64,000 bases of DNA, taken from contig JBAKBP010007634.1 in assembly GCA_037953745.1 (NCBI GenBank), forward strand, positions 34,002 through 98,001, read 5' to 3'. The notes below the pieces were generated by a model. That model saw nothing but the letters and a program-made list of their open reading frames with translations. It was not told where the DNA came from and did no database searches. Shown in pieces: positions 1-11,263 of this stretch. This stretch comes from Lithodes maja. Taxonomy: Eukaryota; Arthropoda; Malacostraca; Decapoda; Lithodidae. Both the position numbers and the translations under genes were made by a program. Each line of letters opens with the position of its first letter. Positions within the stretch are counted from its first letter, which is position 1.

Positions 1-388
1 GATGGGCGAGCGAGCGAGCGAGAGAAATAAATGGAACGGAAGGTAAAAGAAGTCTGGAAAGGATAAATATAATACAGGACCATGTGGGAGGGGAATTTAG
101 AAAACGGAATGGGAGGAAGGATTGGGTAATAATTGAAAATGGGAGAGGATGTATCAGAGAGATAGAGAAAGGGATAAAAGAGGAGGGAAGAAGGAAATGG
201 AGGGAAGGGGTATAAAACAAAGCCACGCTGTCGTATTACAGAGAAAAAGAGAAACCAGCTAGAGAACTTTTCTATGATGGGGGATGGGGATCTAAATTGC
301 TGTTTAAGCCTTTAAGGCAAGGACAGGATCCCTAGAGACATGAAAAAACAAGGAGGTGGAACGGGATAGGACCGCACCGTAACCAATG
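1..388 (+). pseudogene. 5' half of I/R1-like LINE fragment split by a later LINE
   Basis: Degenerate coding sequence with stops and frame changes. Conceptual translation gives charged stretches and a GPHRNQC segment just before position 388. Joined in thought across the inserted LINE (389-3357) and one copy of the 6-bp duplication aatgtt, it runs into the YYECELGDPI segment at 3364. The cysteines on both sides form the zinc-knuckle-like C-terminus typical of I/R1-type LINE ORF2 proteins. The start lies outside the window. Clade assignment is from general C-terminal character only. Confidence 0.5.
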
Positions 389-3357
389 TTACTTACTTAC
401 TTACTTGTTACTTGTTACTTGGTGTGGAGTTTCTCAGCCGCGCTCCGTCACTAGATGTGACGCTCGTCGCAGCTGCCCTTTAATCCATCTAGCACTTGTA
501 GTCTTGTCTCACAGTGCCATCTTCTAAGTCATAACACTCCCTGAACAAATGTGTTTTTAGTGACTTTTTAAAGGCCTTTATGTTCGCACACCTTTTCACA
601 TTAACTGGTAGATTATTATAAAGTCTCGGTGCACTCTTTTCGAAGGCCCTAAATCCAAATTCATGATTGCACCGTGGCTCATTCAATTGATGCAGCACGT
701 TGCCATGTCTCAGCATCATATCAGTGCCAACATTGAAGTCTTCCAATAAGTCTCGCACATATTCCGGCTTTCCAAAGTTCAAAGCTTGATACACTATAAC
801 ACACAGTTTGAATATGATCCTCGCTTTCACCGGCAGCCAATGCAGGTCAATTAATGCCGGCGTTATACTCGCACGGAATGGTAAACTCTTTATTAATCTT
901 GCTGCTCTATTCATTATAAGTTGTAGTTTTCGTAGCAAGTAATTTGGTAGTCGATAATATAGAGAATTACAATAGTCTAATTTACTAATTACATGATTGT
1001 GGATCAACATTTTGGTTGTATTAATATCCAGATATTTTCTCACAAAAGCAATATTCCTCAGATGATAGGCAGAGATTCGCACTGTTTGATTAATCTGGTT
1101 TTTAAATGACAGTTCACTATCAACCAAAACTCCCAAATCCTTCACCACACTACTCACAGTCATCACACTATCATTGATATTGAGGCTTTGCACGTCCAGT
1201 CTTTCAAGGTTCACCCGTCTGCCTACTAATAGGCATTCAGTTTTATTTTCATTTAATTTCAGTTGCTTTGACTCCATCCACTTCCCAATGTCTTTTAGTA
1301 AACCACTAATCTTCTCCTCAACATTCACCACGTCACTTAGTGCCAGATAGAATTGGGTGTCATCCGCAAACAGTTTGAATTTCACTCCATGTTTCATTAA
1401 TATGCTAGATAGTGCAATTGTATATATACAAAATAGAATCGGTCCAAGAACACTCCCTTGAGGGACGCCCCTCTCTAGATGCTTCATCTCTGAGAATTTA
1501 TTACTTATTTGCACACAATAAGTTCTGTTAGTAAGGTAACTTTGAAGGTATTCCAGCGCATTACCATCAATACCAATAGCTTTACAGTCTTCTATTAGTA
1601 AGCTATGCACCACTGTATCGAACGCAGCACTCAAGTCCAACAAAATTAAGATTCCACACTTCGCGTTGTCCATTTGCACGAGTAAATCATTAATCACAGA
1701 GCACATCGTGGTTTCCGTAGAGTAAAGTCTTCTATATGCGGACTGGTTGTCTGGGAGAGCCTTCACTAAACTCAAGTGATCCCATAACTGACCCAGAATT
1801 ACATTTTCAGTAATTTTTGATAGAAATGTTAAATTGGAAACAGGCCTAAAAGAGCTCAAGCATTGAGAATCAAGGCTCCCTTTAATAATAGGCTTCACAA
1901 TCGCATTCTTTTCAGACGATGGAAATACATTATTTGCAATGCTACAGTTTATTATGTCAACATATATGTCCAGAAAACTGTTAAAATTGTTACTGTGCAC
2001 TATTTCACGTATCGGTATAGGATCATTACTACAATGGGTAAGTTTTGCTTTCGTAACTATGGATTTAACTGTATTCAGATCCGTCATAGTAAATTCTGTT
2101 AACTTAGTCACAGTAGGCTCAGCTACAACAACGTCTTGAGTCTCGACTACTCCAAAATTTCCAACAATGGCATTAATTTTATCACAAAAAAAGTCAGAAA
2201 AATCATTCGCCAATGTCATATCCGGAATCCCTTCTGGTAACTTATTTTTCTTCTTGTTTCCCGTCAAGTTGTCAAGTACCACATACAGCTTATTCATATC
2301 AGATCCAGCTTCTTTTGCTTTATTCATATAGTATTCACGTTTTCTAAGCACAATGAGCCTGTTTTCTATATTCCGAGCTCTTTTATAGTTATCTCTTGCC
2401 TCTTCGGTTCGTAGACGTCTCCATAGCCTCTCATATTTCTTCTTGGCCTTTTTTGCTCTTTGAATATCAGCATTAAACCACGGCGCACTATCAACTATTA
2501 CTATTTTCTTTTCAATAATGGGGCACATATCTTCGTATTTTTCTCTAGCAATGCTGTTATACAGATTAGTGAAACATGACGTACAGTCATCTATTAATTC
2601 ACCGTGAGCACAGTGTTCTCTTTTCTTAATTAGTATTTCATTCGCAACAGTCGATATTAGTAGTTGTGGCTCAAATTTTCTTTTTGACCTACACTTTATT
2701 GTCTTAGATTGTCTAGGTTTACTTACAAACGGCATGTTAAAAGTAACTAGTTTATGGACCGGCGAAATACAACACTCATCTTCAACATACAGCTCATTTA
2801 TCATATCGCTTTCTCTATTCGTAAAAACCAAGTCTAATGCATGACCACCTCTTGAAGTTGCAGTATGCACTTTATTTATCAAGTGGAAAGACTCCATCAA
2901 TTCTATAAAGATAGTAGCATAGTAATCATTTGGAACATCCACCCACAGATTAAAGTCACCAAAGACGAATGTATTCGTACTAACCATATCAATTGTTTCC
3001 AAATATAATCTAAAATCATCAATAAATGTACTGGCACTTAAATTTGGAGGTCTATAAACGACAATAAAAGTACATTTCCAGCCTCCAATCTCACAGCCCA
3101 CCTGTATATGTTCAAAACTACCGAACCTTGCAGATTTACATATTTTCGTCTTCTTAAACGTGTTTGTAAGAAAAATTCCCACACCTCCACCTCCCTTCCC
3201 TCTTCGTGGATTGTGCAAGAAGGTATGCGTTAAAGGAGTCATTTCAAGTATTTTAGCAGTATCGTATTCACTCAGCCATGTTTCAGTTACCGCTAGTACA
3301 TCATATTTTGCCTCATTAATTAAGTCTCGAATTTCAAAGGTTTTATTTCCCACTGAT
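389..3357 (-). mobile_element. Jockey/CR1-like LINE insertion with (GTAA)n tail
   Basis: A 5'-truncated LINE on the minus strand. Its 3' end, at low coordinates, has a short (ttac)n tract read as (GTAA)n on the coding strand. The flanks carry a 6-bp repeat aatgtt (383-388 and 3358-3363 region), taken as the target-site duplication. It interrupts an older I/R1-like LINE in opposite orientation. ORF1 is absent, so the copy was truncated near the start of ORF2. Confidence 0.75.
489..3353 (-). CDS. LINE ORF2: endonuclease-reverse transcriptase (Jockey/CR1-like)
   Basis: A 954-residue uninterrupted frame. The APE-type endonuclease occupies about residues 1-205: TETW (E24), GDFN (D133, N135) and a terminal SPVH near 197-200 where the family normally has SDH, so a catalytic Asp appears lost. 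The reverse transcriptase spans about 440-760: LLDLSAAFD (motif A, Asp ~573), GVPQGSVLGP (629-638) and FADD (motif C, Asp ~665-666). The C-terminus is LINE-like, ending in the ALRLYN/LP..V..FK..L module. The product would nick target DNA and reverse transcribe its own RNA. The first Met is arbitrary because the 5' end is truncated. An intact frame this long implies a young copy. Confidence 0.85.
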   Translation of the reverse strand: MGNKTFEIRDLINEAKYDVLAVTETWLSEYDTAKILEMTPLTHTFLHNPRRGKGGGGVGIFLTNTFKKTKICKSARFGSFEHIQVGCEIGGWKCTFIVVYRPPNLSASTFIDDFRLYLETIDMVSTNTFVFGDFNLWVDVPNDYYATIFIELMESFHLINKVHTATSRGGHALDLVFTNRESDMINELYVEDECCISPVHKLVTFNMPFVSKPRQSKTIKCRSKRKFEPQLLISTVANEILIKKREHCAHGELIDDCTSCFTNLYNSIAREKYEDMCPIIEKKIVIVDSAPWFNADIQRAKKAKKKYERLWRRLRTEEARDNYKRARNIENRLIVLRKREYYMNKAKEAGSDMNKLYVVLDNLTGNKKKNKLPEGIPDMTLANDFSDFFCDKINAIVGNFGVVETQDVVVAEPTVTKLTEFTMTDLNTVKSIVTKAKLTHCSNDPIPIREIVHSNNFNSFLDIYVDIINCSIANNVFPSSEKNAIVKPIIKGSLDSQCLSSFRPVSNLTFLSKITENVILGQLWDHLSLVKALPDNQSAYRRLYSTETTMCSVINDLLVQMDNAKCGILILLDLSAAFDTVVHSLLIEDCKAIGIDGNALEYLQSYLTNRTYCVQISNKFSEMKHLERGVPQGSVLGPILFCIYTIALSSILMKHGVKFKLFADDTQFYLALSDVVNVEEKISGLLKDIGKWMESKQLKLNENKTECLLVGRRVNLERLDVQSLNINDSVMTVSSVVKDLGVLVDSELSFKNQINQTVRISAYHLRNIAFVRKYLDINTTKMLIHNHVISKLDYCNSLYYRLPNYLLRKLQLIMNRAARLIKSLPFRASITPALIDLHWLPVKARIIFKLCVIVYQALNFGKPEYVRDLLEDFNVGTDMMLRHGNVLHQLNEPRCNHEFGFRAFEKSAPRLYNNLPVNVKRCANIKAFKKSLKTHLFRECYDLEDGTVRQDYKC

Positions 3358-3816
3358 TGAATGTTTATTATGAATGTGAACTAGGAGACCCAATAGTCGA
3401 GGACATAGAGCACATAGTAACGAAATGTACAAAGTATGAAGAGGAGAGAAACGATTTGGAGAGATATATGAGGGATAGAGTTGGGGAACTAAGGTGGGAG
3501 GAAATAAAGCAGAGAGACGATAGAGGGGTAGGGGCATTACTGGGGCTAACAAACGATATGGAAAAGCAAGACGTAGAGATGATGAAGAGAACGCTAGAGA
3601 GGATATGAAGACAGATAAATGGGTAAGGGGGGGGGGGGGGGAGGAGGAGGAGGACGTGGTAGGTAGGTAGGTCCAAAAAACTTTCCCTAGTACTATCCTT
3701 CTACTATAAACTTTCCCTCTTACTAACGTTTCTGAGCCAGTACCGACACAAAGGTCAGCCCTGTGGATCTGCACGGTCGGCGGGCGAGCTCAATAGAAGA
3801 AGAAGAAGAAGAAGAC
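3358..3816 (+). pseudogene. 3' half of I/R1-like LINE: C-terminal Cys/His module, 3'UTR and (GAA)n tail
   Basis: Reads YYECELGDP...IEHIVTKCTKYEEER..., a C-x-H-x-C arrangement with the Glu/Arg-rich helix found at the C-terminus of I/R1-clade LINE proteins. It stops at about 3608. A 3'UTR with a G run (3628-3643) follows, then a terminal (GAA)n tract at about 3796-3816 that looks like the retrotransposon tail. It continues the fragment at 1-388. Confidence 0.6.
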
Positions 3817-4329
3817 GAGAACATATAGTTAATCTTAACATCAGAGAAGTGTTCAAATATATAATATTATTCATAATTGTGTTTTTGTAGATTCCATATT
3901 TGCTATATTTTATAAGTAACCATAGTGTGTAAGCCATTTCATTAAATACATTGAAGTTTACTTGGCTTTTCAAAAGACCAAATTCTTTATAGATAGGTAT
4001 ATTTTCTGAATTTTCGCGCTTTATTTTAAGAATTACATAACAAAGGACAAGAAGAAGAAGAAAGGTGTTCTGGAAATTCCTACTCCGTGTACATTGCACA
4101 TCAAAAACCCTAAGAACAACAACAACAAAGGTGTTACAGTGTTGCTACTTGCTTAGAATATACTGTATAGAAGAGTTGAGGCAACAACGTTCCATTGATC
4201 ACCAGTAGAATAGAGACTACTGAAGGGCTAGGCCTACCTTGAACTGTCATTGACCAGAATAGGCCTAGCCTACTAGCCTAGGCCTAGTCGACGACGACGA
4301 GTATTCCAATTTTCGGTCAATATACAGGA
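3817..4329. other. Noncoding, AT-rich; no gene seen
   Basis: No coding potential recognised. It holds the very short retroposon insertion described separately (4070-4126) and CTAGGCCTA-rich sequence near 4226-4290. Confidence 0.5.
4070..4126 (+). mobile_element. 57-bp ultra-truncated retroposon with (AAC)n tail and 9-bp TSD
   Basis: The 57 bases end in ccctaagaac followed by AAC repeats and are bracketed by identical 9-mers aaaggtgtt (4061-4069 and 4127-4135). The tail type matches the I-like LINE fragments elsewhere in the window. The duplication is the main evidence. Confidence 0.6.
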
Positions 4330-4866
4330 GACGCAACATTATAGAACATAAGAAAATGGGAGTCTGCAGAAAGCCGATTGGCCTAAGCAAGGCAGATCCC
4401 TGTCCCACACAACCCCAATTACAAAGCCCAATTATAGGCTGAACACTCTAATACCCGAGGATCATCTTACCAAAACGGTTAGAGATTTAACGCAGGATTA
4501 CGGGGTCTGCAGAGCGCTGATTGGCCCAACCCTGCTGATCCCCCTTCACACCCAACCCTCCTCGTCCATATGCTTATCCAATTTTATCTTAAAGCTCCCT
4601 ATCGTTTTTAATCCCACTATAGCACTTGGTAGTCCATTCCACCCATCTACAACTCTGTTACCAAACCAATATTTGCCTATATCTTTTCTGAAACTAAATT
4701 TATCTAATTTGAAACCATTGGTACGAGTTCTTTCGCTATCACTGAGCTTTAGTACATTTGTCATGTCCCCTTTGTTAATCCCACTAACCCACTTGAACAC
4801 CTCTAGGCTCTATCATATCCCCTCTAACTCTGCGTCTCTAACGAATGTAAGCCTAATTGGATTTTT

Positions 4867-5544
4867 TTTATTTTAATACCACAAATTTTCAGTGTTTTTT
4901 ATAAACAAAATTGGTCATTTGCATCAATATATAGTGTTTGTAATCAATTAGAAATCTCGGGAAAACCTATTTTCCCCAGTAGGCCTATCGATCGATGTTG
5001 AGACGCACTCGCTCCCCGATAGTGATTTAAAAAGGCATTAGCCTAACCTAACAACCTTATCTAACCTAACCTAGTATTATGGGTGGGGGCTGCCGCCCCC
5101 ACACCCCCGCTGGTTGAGTAGGCTACTTAATAAAAAAAATAAAAAATTGGCTGTCGATTATACGAAGGTGAAAGAAAAGTCGGTGAAGTCTATGGTGTTT
5201 ACTCTGCAATCTTCAGCTTGATTGTACATTGATAACGGTAAAGTACCGTATTGATAATTGACAACCTTGTTACGAAAATTAAATTTGAGTACCGGTACCA
5301 TACTTTTATATTAGGTTTTTCCAAGGGTTTAACACATTTTCATAATTATGATCTTTAGAGCTGTCGATAACTGGAAGTACCCGGTACCGTATCAACAACC
5401 TTGTTACGAAAAATAAATGTTAGTACCATACTTTTTTATTAGGTTTTGCTGAGGGTTAAAACATATGTTCTTATGATCTTTAGAGCATATAGATTCAATA
5501 TTTATCTTGAAATATATCAATAAAATTTGTAGTATTAAAATAAC
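4867..5544. repeat. Family E TIR repeat, most complete copy (~680 bp)
   Basis: Both ends read TTATTTTAATACYACAAATT toward the interior (start at ~4867 and, reversed, end at ~5544), so it is a terminal-inverted-repeat element. Inside are CCTAA-type tracts (5042-5073), a G-rich hairpin with a trailing C run (5081-5113), and two diverged copies of an accttgttacgaaaa...gtaccatacttt...attaggttt unit. No protein is encoded. It interrupts the L2-like LINE. Other copies lie near 10,185, 15,103, 18,821/22,005. Confidence 0.7.
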
Positions 5545-6971
5545 ATTGAACCCCTAATTTCTTCAACCTTTCTTTATACGGAAGATTTCTAATATTATGG
5601 ATAATTTTTGTCATTCTACGTTGTACTCTCTCCAATGAATCTATGTCCATTCTGTAATAAGGACACCAAAATTGAACAGCATAATCCATATGGGGTCTCA
5701 CTAATGACAAGTAAAGTTTTAAGATAACATCAGCAGTTCTGTTACTCACACTCCTAGAGATGAACCCGAGAATCCTGTTTGCCTTGTTTCGAACGCTTAT
5801 ACACTGTTGTCTAGGCTTCAAATCATTGCTAACAAACACACCTAGATCTTTCTCACAATTAGAGTTTTCTAATTCCATATTAGCTAGTTTATATTTAACA
5901 TTTTTATGCATCTTCCCTAGGCTATCTTTAATACCTTGCATTTGTCAATGTTAAACTTCATCTGCCAATTTACTGACCATTCGTGTAAGGTATCTAGATC
6001 CCTTTGGAGGCACTCTATATCTCTATCTGAATCAATTGTTCTCCCCATTTTGGTATCGTCTGCAAATTTACTTATCCTACTAGTTATACCTAAATCAAGG
6101 TCATTTATGTATATAACAAACAACAGAGGACCTAATACAGATCCCTGGGGGACACCACTTAACCACTTTTGACTGCTCCCCATTCTGACTTCGCACCGTA
6201 CCATTTATGCCGACTCTGCTTCCTACCAATTAGCCATGACCTAATCCATCCCAACAACGCCCCACCTATTCCATGCGCCTCAACCTTTCTCATCAATCTC
6301 TCATGGGGGACTCTGTCGAAAGCTTTACTGAAATCTAAATATATTATATCATATGACGTCATTATCTACTGCTTCATATACCTCTGAGAAAAAACTAAGC
6401 AAATTAGTAAGGCAAGAACGTCCCTGAGTGAATCCATGCTGAGGAGAATTTATTAAATTAAATGTATCTAAGTGGTTTCTAATTTTACTAGCAATAATTG
6501 ACTCTAGTAGCTTTCCTATGATTGATGTAAGACTAATGAGACGGTAATTGGATGCTATTGATTTGTCACCTTTTTTGAAGATCGGAACTACGTTTGCAAG
6601 CTTCCAAGCTTCTGGAACTACTGTATACCTGTCTCCAATGACTTGTTAAATAAAAATGTTAATGGGTAACTTAACTCATCCCTACATTCTTTTAATACTC
6701 TAGCATATACCTCATCAGGACCAGGCGATTTATGAGGTTTCAGTCTGTCAATTTCCTTAAGCACATCATTTCTACTTATAGTAATCGTACTTAACCTATT
6801 TTCTATACTATCGCTATTACCTTACGGACTTCTGGAAACTGTGCCAAATTTTCATTAGTGAAAACGGAAAGAAATTTACTACTTAATGTACTGCACATTT
6901 CTAAATCATTTTCTGTCATTTCTCCTATCGAAGTTTTAAGGGGACCAATTACATCTCTAACCTTGGATTTA

Positions 6972-7720
6972 TCTATCTATCTATTGCCTGACGCCGTGAT
7001 CCCCGAAGGGGTGGCCACGAACGAACCGCCCCCATGCACCTCTGTCCCCAGTCAGTCGACGCCTCTCCCCCCAACCAGCACCGCCCTCGTTCATGTACTT
7101 CCTCACTCCATCCTTCCACCTCATATTCGGTCTACCTCTCCCTCTCTGTCCCTCCACCTCGCTCTCGTACACCCTCTTAGTCATTCTCTCGCTTTCCATA
7201 CGTTCCATATGGCCGAACCATCTCAAGTTGTTCCTTTTCATACTTTCCAGCACATCTACCTCCACACCACACCTCCTTCTTACTTCCTCATTAGTCTGTC
7301 TATCCCTCCATGTAACTCCGCACGCACTCCTTAACCCTCTCACGACCATATGACGCAGAGGTTGCCAGATTAGCAATAAGAAATAGAGTTCTCTCACTCT
7401 TATAATAACCTCTCCAAAATTAGTTTTCTGCCCACAGCTAACCCAAAGACAACTGCAGAGGTTAAAGTAACTAAACTAAAGGTTTATAAATACCCCTGAT
7501 GGTAACAAAGGATTTAAAGTATCCCTAATAGGCTCAAAATTGCGTCAAGAATGTGAGAGTGTTAAGTAATTCATTTCCACTGCTCTCACTCTTGGTCTGA
7601 GTCTCTCAACCAACGTCCATGCTTCGCTTCCGTAAGTCAGTTTCGGGATTACCACACTGTCATGCAAGGACTTCTTCACTTCCATACTGACCACCCTATT
7701 TCTTGTTACTGCTTTTAGCG
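6972..7720 (-). mobile_element. RTE-like LINE 3' fragment, carrying a MITE
   Basis: The fragment matches the C-terminal third of the RTE protein seen at 53,051-54,376 (RSACGVTWRDRQTNEEVRRRCG...RWFGHMERM). It ends 3' in GATA repeats and is flanked by a 9-bp duplication ttggattta (6963-6971 and 7721-7729) inside the L2-like LINE. A TTAA MITE (7335-7561) splits it. It is 5'-truncated and dead. Confidence 0.8.
7335..7561. mobile_element. piggyBac-type MITE (TTAA TSD), copy 1
   Basis: 227 bp bounded by TTAA on both sides (7331-7334, 7562-7565). It is inserted exactly at the TTAA in the RTE sequence cctTTAAgtaattc, which reads uninterrupted at 9,613 and 53,400. Ends: CCCTCTCACGACC and, reversed, CACTCTCACATTC. 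Noncoding. The closest relative is at 50,900-51,124. Confidence 0.85.
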
Positions 7721-8573
7721 TTGGATTTATATAGTTGGTAAAAAGCTTTAGGATTATTTTTTGAGTCATTGGCAACCTTAATTTCATAATTTCTTTTTTC
7801 TTTCCTAATATCCTTTTTTACCTGTCTTGATAGATTCTGATAGTAAGCAAGTACAGTAGGTGAATTTCGCCTTTCCTAATATTTCTATATATTCCTCTCT
7901 TTTGTCCTAGAAGATCTAATAGTCTATTATTCATCCATTTGGGTTGGTTCTGTGTTGATCTAAATTTTCATTTGGGGATGTATTTATTTTGTGCATTGAA
8001 TACCGACTCGATAAAATTATCGTATGTATCTACCAAGGTTGACGTCTCTTCCTGACTTACGATGACAGGTAGCAAATTTCTAATGGTAGTTTTGGGGGTA
8101 CTTATTGAAGACACCCCACAACGTGTTTTTATGGGTTTTTTTCGTTGGTTCTTGTTGTTTTGAGTGTTTTGTATGTTTTTTTTTATTAGGAATTGATAAT
8201 TTACCGATTGCCACAACAATCTAAAGATACGCACCCCGATAGTGGGGAGGGCTATGAAGATCAGGGAAATAGTGGGGTAAAGTAGATATAACCTAGGCTA
8301 TAGGCTAGCCTAGGATATATTAATTTGGCTGGTTTTTTTAATTTTGGAACCCATAAAACGCATTTTAAGTTTTGGCAAAGTTGGCTCGGATTTAAGTGTT
8401 TTTTGTATTGGAAATGCACAGTAATGTAGGCCTAGGCCTAAATGAAAAGTTGGCTTGGGTTTTTGGATTTTCGAGAGCCATAAAACCCATTAGTTGGCAG
8501 TAATGTAAATAAAAAGTTGGCTAGGCTATATAGGCCTAGGCCTAATTTGTATCTGGCGGAAATATTTTTTTTA

Positions 8574-8660
8574 TAACCTAACATAGCCTAACCTAACTAA
8601 ACCTAACTAAACCTAACCTAACCTAACTTAACCTAACTTAACTTAACCTAACCTAACCTA
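8574..8660. repeat. Interstitial telomere-like (CCTAA)n tract, degenerate
   Basis: About 85 bp of cctaa, ctaaa and cttaa pentamers, the complement of the arthropod telomere unit TTAGG, with scattered substitutions. Similar short tracts are embedded in family E copies, so the origin may be repeat-borne rather than a true telomere. Confidence 0.7.
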
Positions 8661-9146
8661 CACGGTCCTTGAGGGGGGGCTAGGTAGCCCCCCCCTCACC
8701 CCCCGAAGATTTAGAAAGATTCTCATAGCCTATATACAAACTGCACTAGGCCTATATACCAACTAACCTTAATGAGGATCGTCGTCTGGGTCATCCGGGT
8801 CAACAGACAGCTCCACTGTAAACAATGGCGGCGAGCAAACGAGGCGGCCATTAAAAAGTAAATACATATAGAATAGCCTAGTAGTAATAATAGTTTCCTA
8901 AAACATCTGATTATGTAAATATGTTGGGTATAATAGCCTATGTAGAATAAAATGGCATGTCAAATGATTTTCTACCAATATTGTGGTGCGTCTTCAATAT
9001 TGACCGTTTTGGGTTCCTATTATCATAGGCCTATGCTTCATTTCTATATAGGCCCTACTTTTTATCCCCGGGAAAAAAAGAACAAACATCTTGGGATTTT
9101 TTGTTTTTTTTCTTGGAATTTTGTTTTGTTTTGGTCATTAGCCTAA

Positions 9147-9223
9147 CCTAACCAAAAAACCTAACCTAACCTAGGCTAATAGCCTAGCCCCCAAATACAT
9201 TTAGGTTAGGTTTTTTGGTTAGG
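9147..9223. repeat. 21-bp perfect inverted repeat (hairpin)
   Basis: The left arm cctaaccaaaaaacctaacc(t) at 9147-9167 is exactly complementary to 9203-9223. The arms extend imperfectly outward, with tcttggaatttt near 9110 and aaaattccaaga near 9237 also complementary. Confidence 0.75.
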
Positions 9224-9263
9224 CTAGGTTATTGAAAAATTCCAAGATTTTTTGTTTTGTTCT

Positions 9264-9935
9264 ATCTATTGCCCGACGCCGTGATCCCCGAAGGGGTGGC
9301 CACGAACGAACCGCCCCCATGCACCTCTGTCCCCAGTCAGTCGACGCCCCTCCCCCCAACCAGCACCGCCTTCGTTCATGTAGTTCCTCACTCCATCCTT
9401 CCACCTCATTCGGTCTACCTCTCCCCCTCTGTCCCTCCACCTCGCTCTCGTACACCCTCTTAGTCATTCTCTCGCTTTCCATACGTTCCATATGGCCGAA
9501 CCATCTCAAGTTGTTCCTTTTCACACTTTCCAGCACATCTACCTCCACACCACACCTCCTTCTTACTTCCTCATTAGTCTGTCTATCCCTCCATGTAACT
9601 CCGCACGCACTCCTTAAGTAATTCATTTCCACTGCTCTCACTCTTGGTCTGAGTCTCTCAACCAACGTCCATGCTTCGCTTCCGTAAGTCAGTGTCGGGA
9701 TTACCACACTGTCATGCAAGGACTTCTTCACTTCCATACTGACCACCCTATTTCTTGTTACTGCTTTTAGCGTTCCTACAACCCTCTTCCCCTGTTGTAC
9801 CCTCTCCCGCACCTCTTCATCCATAGTCCCATCTTTACTCAACACACTGCCCAGATACTTAAAAGAGTTGACGATCTCCATAGCCTGACCGTTCAGCTTC
9901 ACCTCACACTCTGTGACTTCACCCCTTTCGAAGAC
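9264..9935 (-). mobile_element. RTE-like LINE 3' fragment with 7-bp TSD
   Basis: The 5'-truncated copy encodes the RT C-terminal part (KLNGQAMEIVNSFKYLGSVL...HERRRCWLGGG). There is a 2-bp loss around 9400 relative to the 53 kb copy, which shifts the frame after RGRGRPN. The GATA-type 3' end is at 9264. TSD ttgttct lies at 9257-9263 and 9936-9942. Confidence 0.8.
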
Positions 9936-9942
9936 TTGTTCT

Positions 9943-10477
9943 GTTTTCCGGTTTCCGATTGTTTTGTTCTCCCGGGGAAAAAAAGTATATAGCTTAGGCC
10001 TAGCCTAGAAATGAAGCAGGTAGCATTCAAGGAGACTACTGCAGGACTCTTCTTCTTACCTCTGACAGGGTATAGGCTCTCCTAGTATTTACGGTAGCAT
10101 TCAAGGAGACTACGGCAGGACTCTTCTTCTTCTTACCTCTGACCAGGTATAGGCTATCCTAGTGTTTACTAGCCTATACCCCTTTGAAAGGACATTTGCC
10201 TAACCTAACAACCTTACCTAACCTATCCTAGTATTATGGGTGGGGGCTGCCGCCGGCCGCCCCCACACCCCCGCTAGGCGGCTAGGCCTATTTGAAATTT
10301 TTGACAGATTTTTGATGTATTTTTCTGTGAAATCGGGTTTTTCAAGTGTCGATGACGAAATTCCTCCATGCGGACTATAATGAGAAAAATATGGCGAGTC
10401 TATTGGTCCCTATTTTCCCTAATAAATTGTTTCTAATAAGGCGAATGTAGTGTCCTTGAAGATTATAGTATTTACTA
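9943..10477. repeat. Partial family E copy plus a duplicated flank unit
   Basis: From 10,185 the sequence repeats, in the same orientation, the segment after the pogo-like element (15,108-15,380): cctttgaaaggac, CCTAA tracts, a hairpin, then tccatgcggactata and ttccctaataaattgtttct. Upstream, two ~75-bp direct repeats beginning gtagcattcaaggagactac lie at about 10,020 and 10,092. Confidence 0.6.
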
Positions 10478-11045
10478 CCGTCATCTGGGGTGGCTTCGGA
10501 CAAGTGGACAACTTCGGACATTTTGGATAAAAATTAAAACAAATAAAAATAGAGAGAAGAGGAGTTTGGTTTTGAAAAATAGATGTGTAGCATTCAAGAG
10601 GAATGTTGTAACTATATGTAGGATGAACTAATAATTTAAATTAATTAATTTAATTTGTGGTAAATATTTGTGAATATGTAACAAAGAAAACACATGTTTT
10701 TGTAAGTGTGTCAAACTTCTACTGAGCATAATTAATGGGATGTGAGGAAGACAATTAACCTACACCAGAATGTTCTACAATTATCTGCGAGACCATACAC
10801 ACAGCAACTCTTTCCCCAAAGTTCATAATACACAGCCTATAGCCCTAACAATTTACTTTTATTGTTTTCCAGATTTATTGGGGTGTTTTCGGACATAGTT
10901 TGGGGTGATTTCGGACATTAGGTGACATCGGACATCTAATATTAGTTACAAGGTCCTTCCAATATGAACAACAATTAGTACCTAAGTGTATGGTACTCTT
11001 ACCTAGCCATACATAGCGAGCATCTGTTGAATCATGTCATCACAG

Positions 11046-11107
11046 GGATCTGCCTTGTATGGGCCGATCGGCTTTTTGCAGACTCCCATTTTCTTATGTT
11101 CTTATCA
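11046..11107 (+). mobile_element. Solo 3' tail of the L2-like LINE (~60 bp)
   Basis: Matches the last ~60 bases of the L2-like LINE 3'UTR at 4330-4400 (reversed): gggatctgcctt...gactcccattttcttatgtt, ending in ttatgttcttat. It looks like an extremely 5'-truncated insertion inside the pogo-like element. Confidence 0.6.
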
Positions 11108-11263
11108 TCTGTCATCTTGCTCCCGTTTGAGTAACGCCAATTAAAGGATGCTTAAGACTGAGTAAGGTGTCAGATGTTGACATGATTTGGTGGATGTTTG
11201 CTGTGTAAGGGTTAACCAGGTAAGAGTATCATATTACATTTCTTTTCATTCACAGGAGTAAAA

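Larger units (their letters stand above)
4330..8085 (-). pseudogene. L2-like LINE ORF2, fragmented and multiply interrupted
   Basis: Minus-strand pieces read in order from high to low coordinates. 8085-7730 is the endonuclease-RT linker. 6970-6360 is the RT N-terminus (NYRPISLTS-like). 6362-6159 contains YLDFSKAFDRVPH. 6204-5917 contains GVPQGSVLGPLLF and FADDTK. 5941-5545 is the thumb region ending at KLGVQ. After family E (4867-5544), 4866-4546 gives FKWVSGINKG...FSFRKDIGKYWFGNRVVDGWNGLP. The 3'UTR ends near 4330 with cttatgttc, an L2-style tail. Stops and frameshifts between pieces make it dead. It is interrupted by family E and by an RTE copy (6972-7720). Confidence 0.75.
8086..9263. other. 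CCTAA-rich noncoding stretch
   Basis: No gene recognised. It contains ctaggccta-rich DNA, the telomere-like tract at 8574-8660, a G7/C9 hairpin motif at 8672-8705 and the inverted repeat at 9147-9223. Confidence 0.5.

Noticed and set aside
8574..8660. True telomere or chromosome end
   Set aside because: The CCTAA tract is short, degenerate and internal; similar tracts are part of family E.
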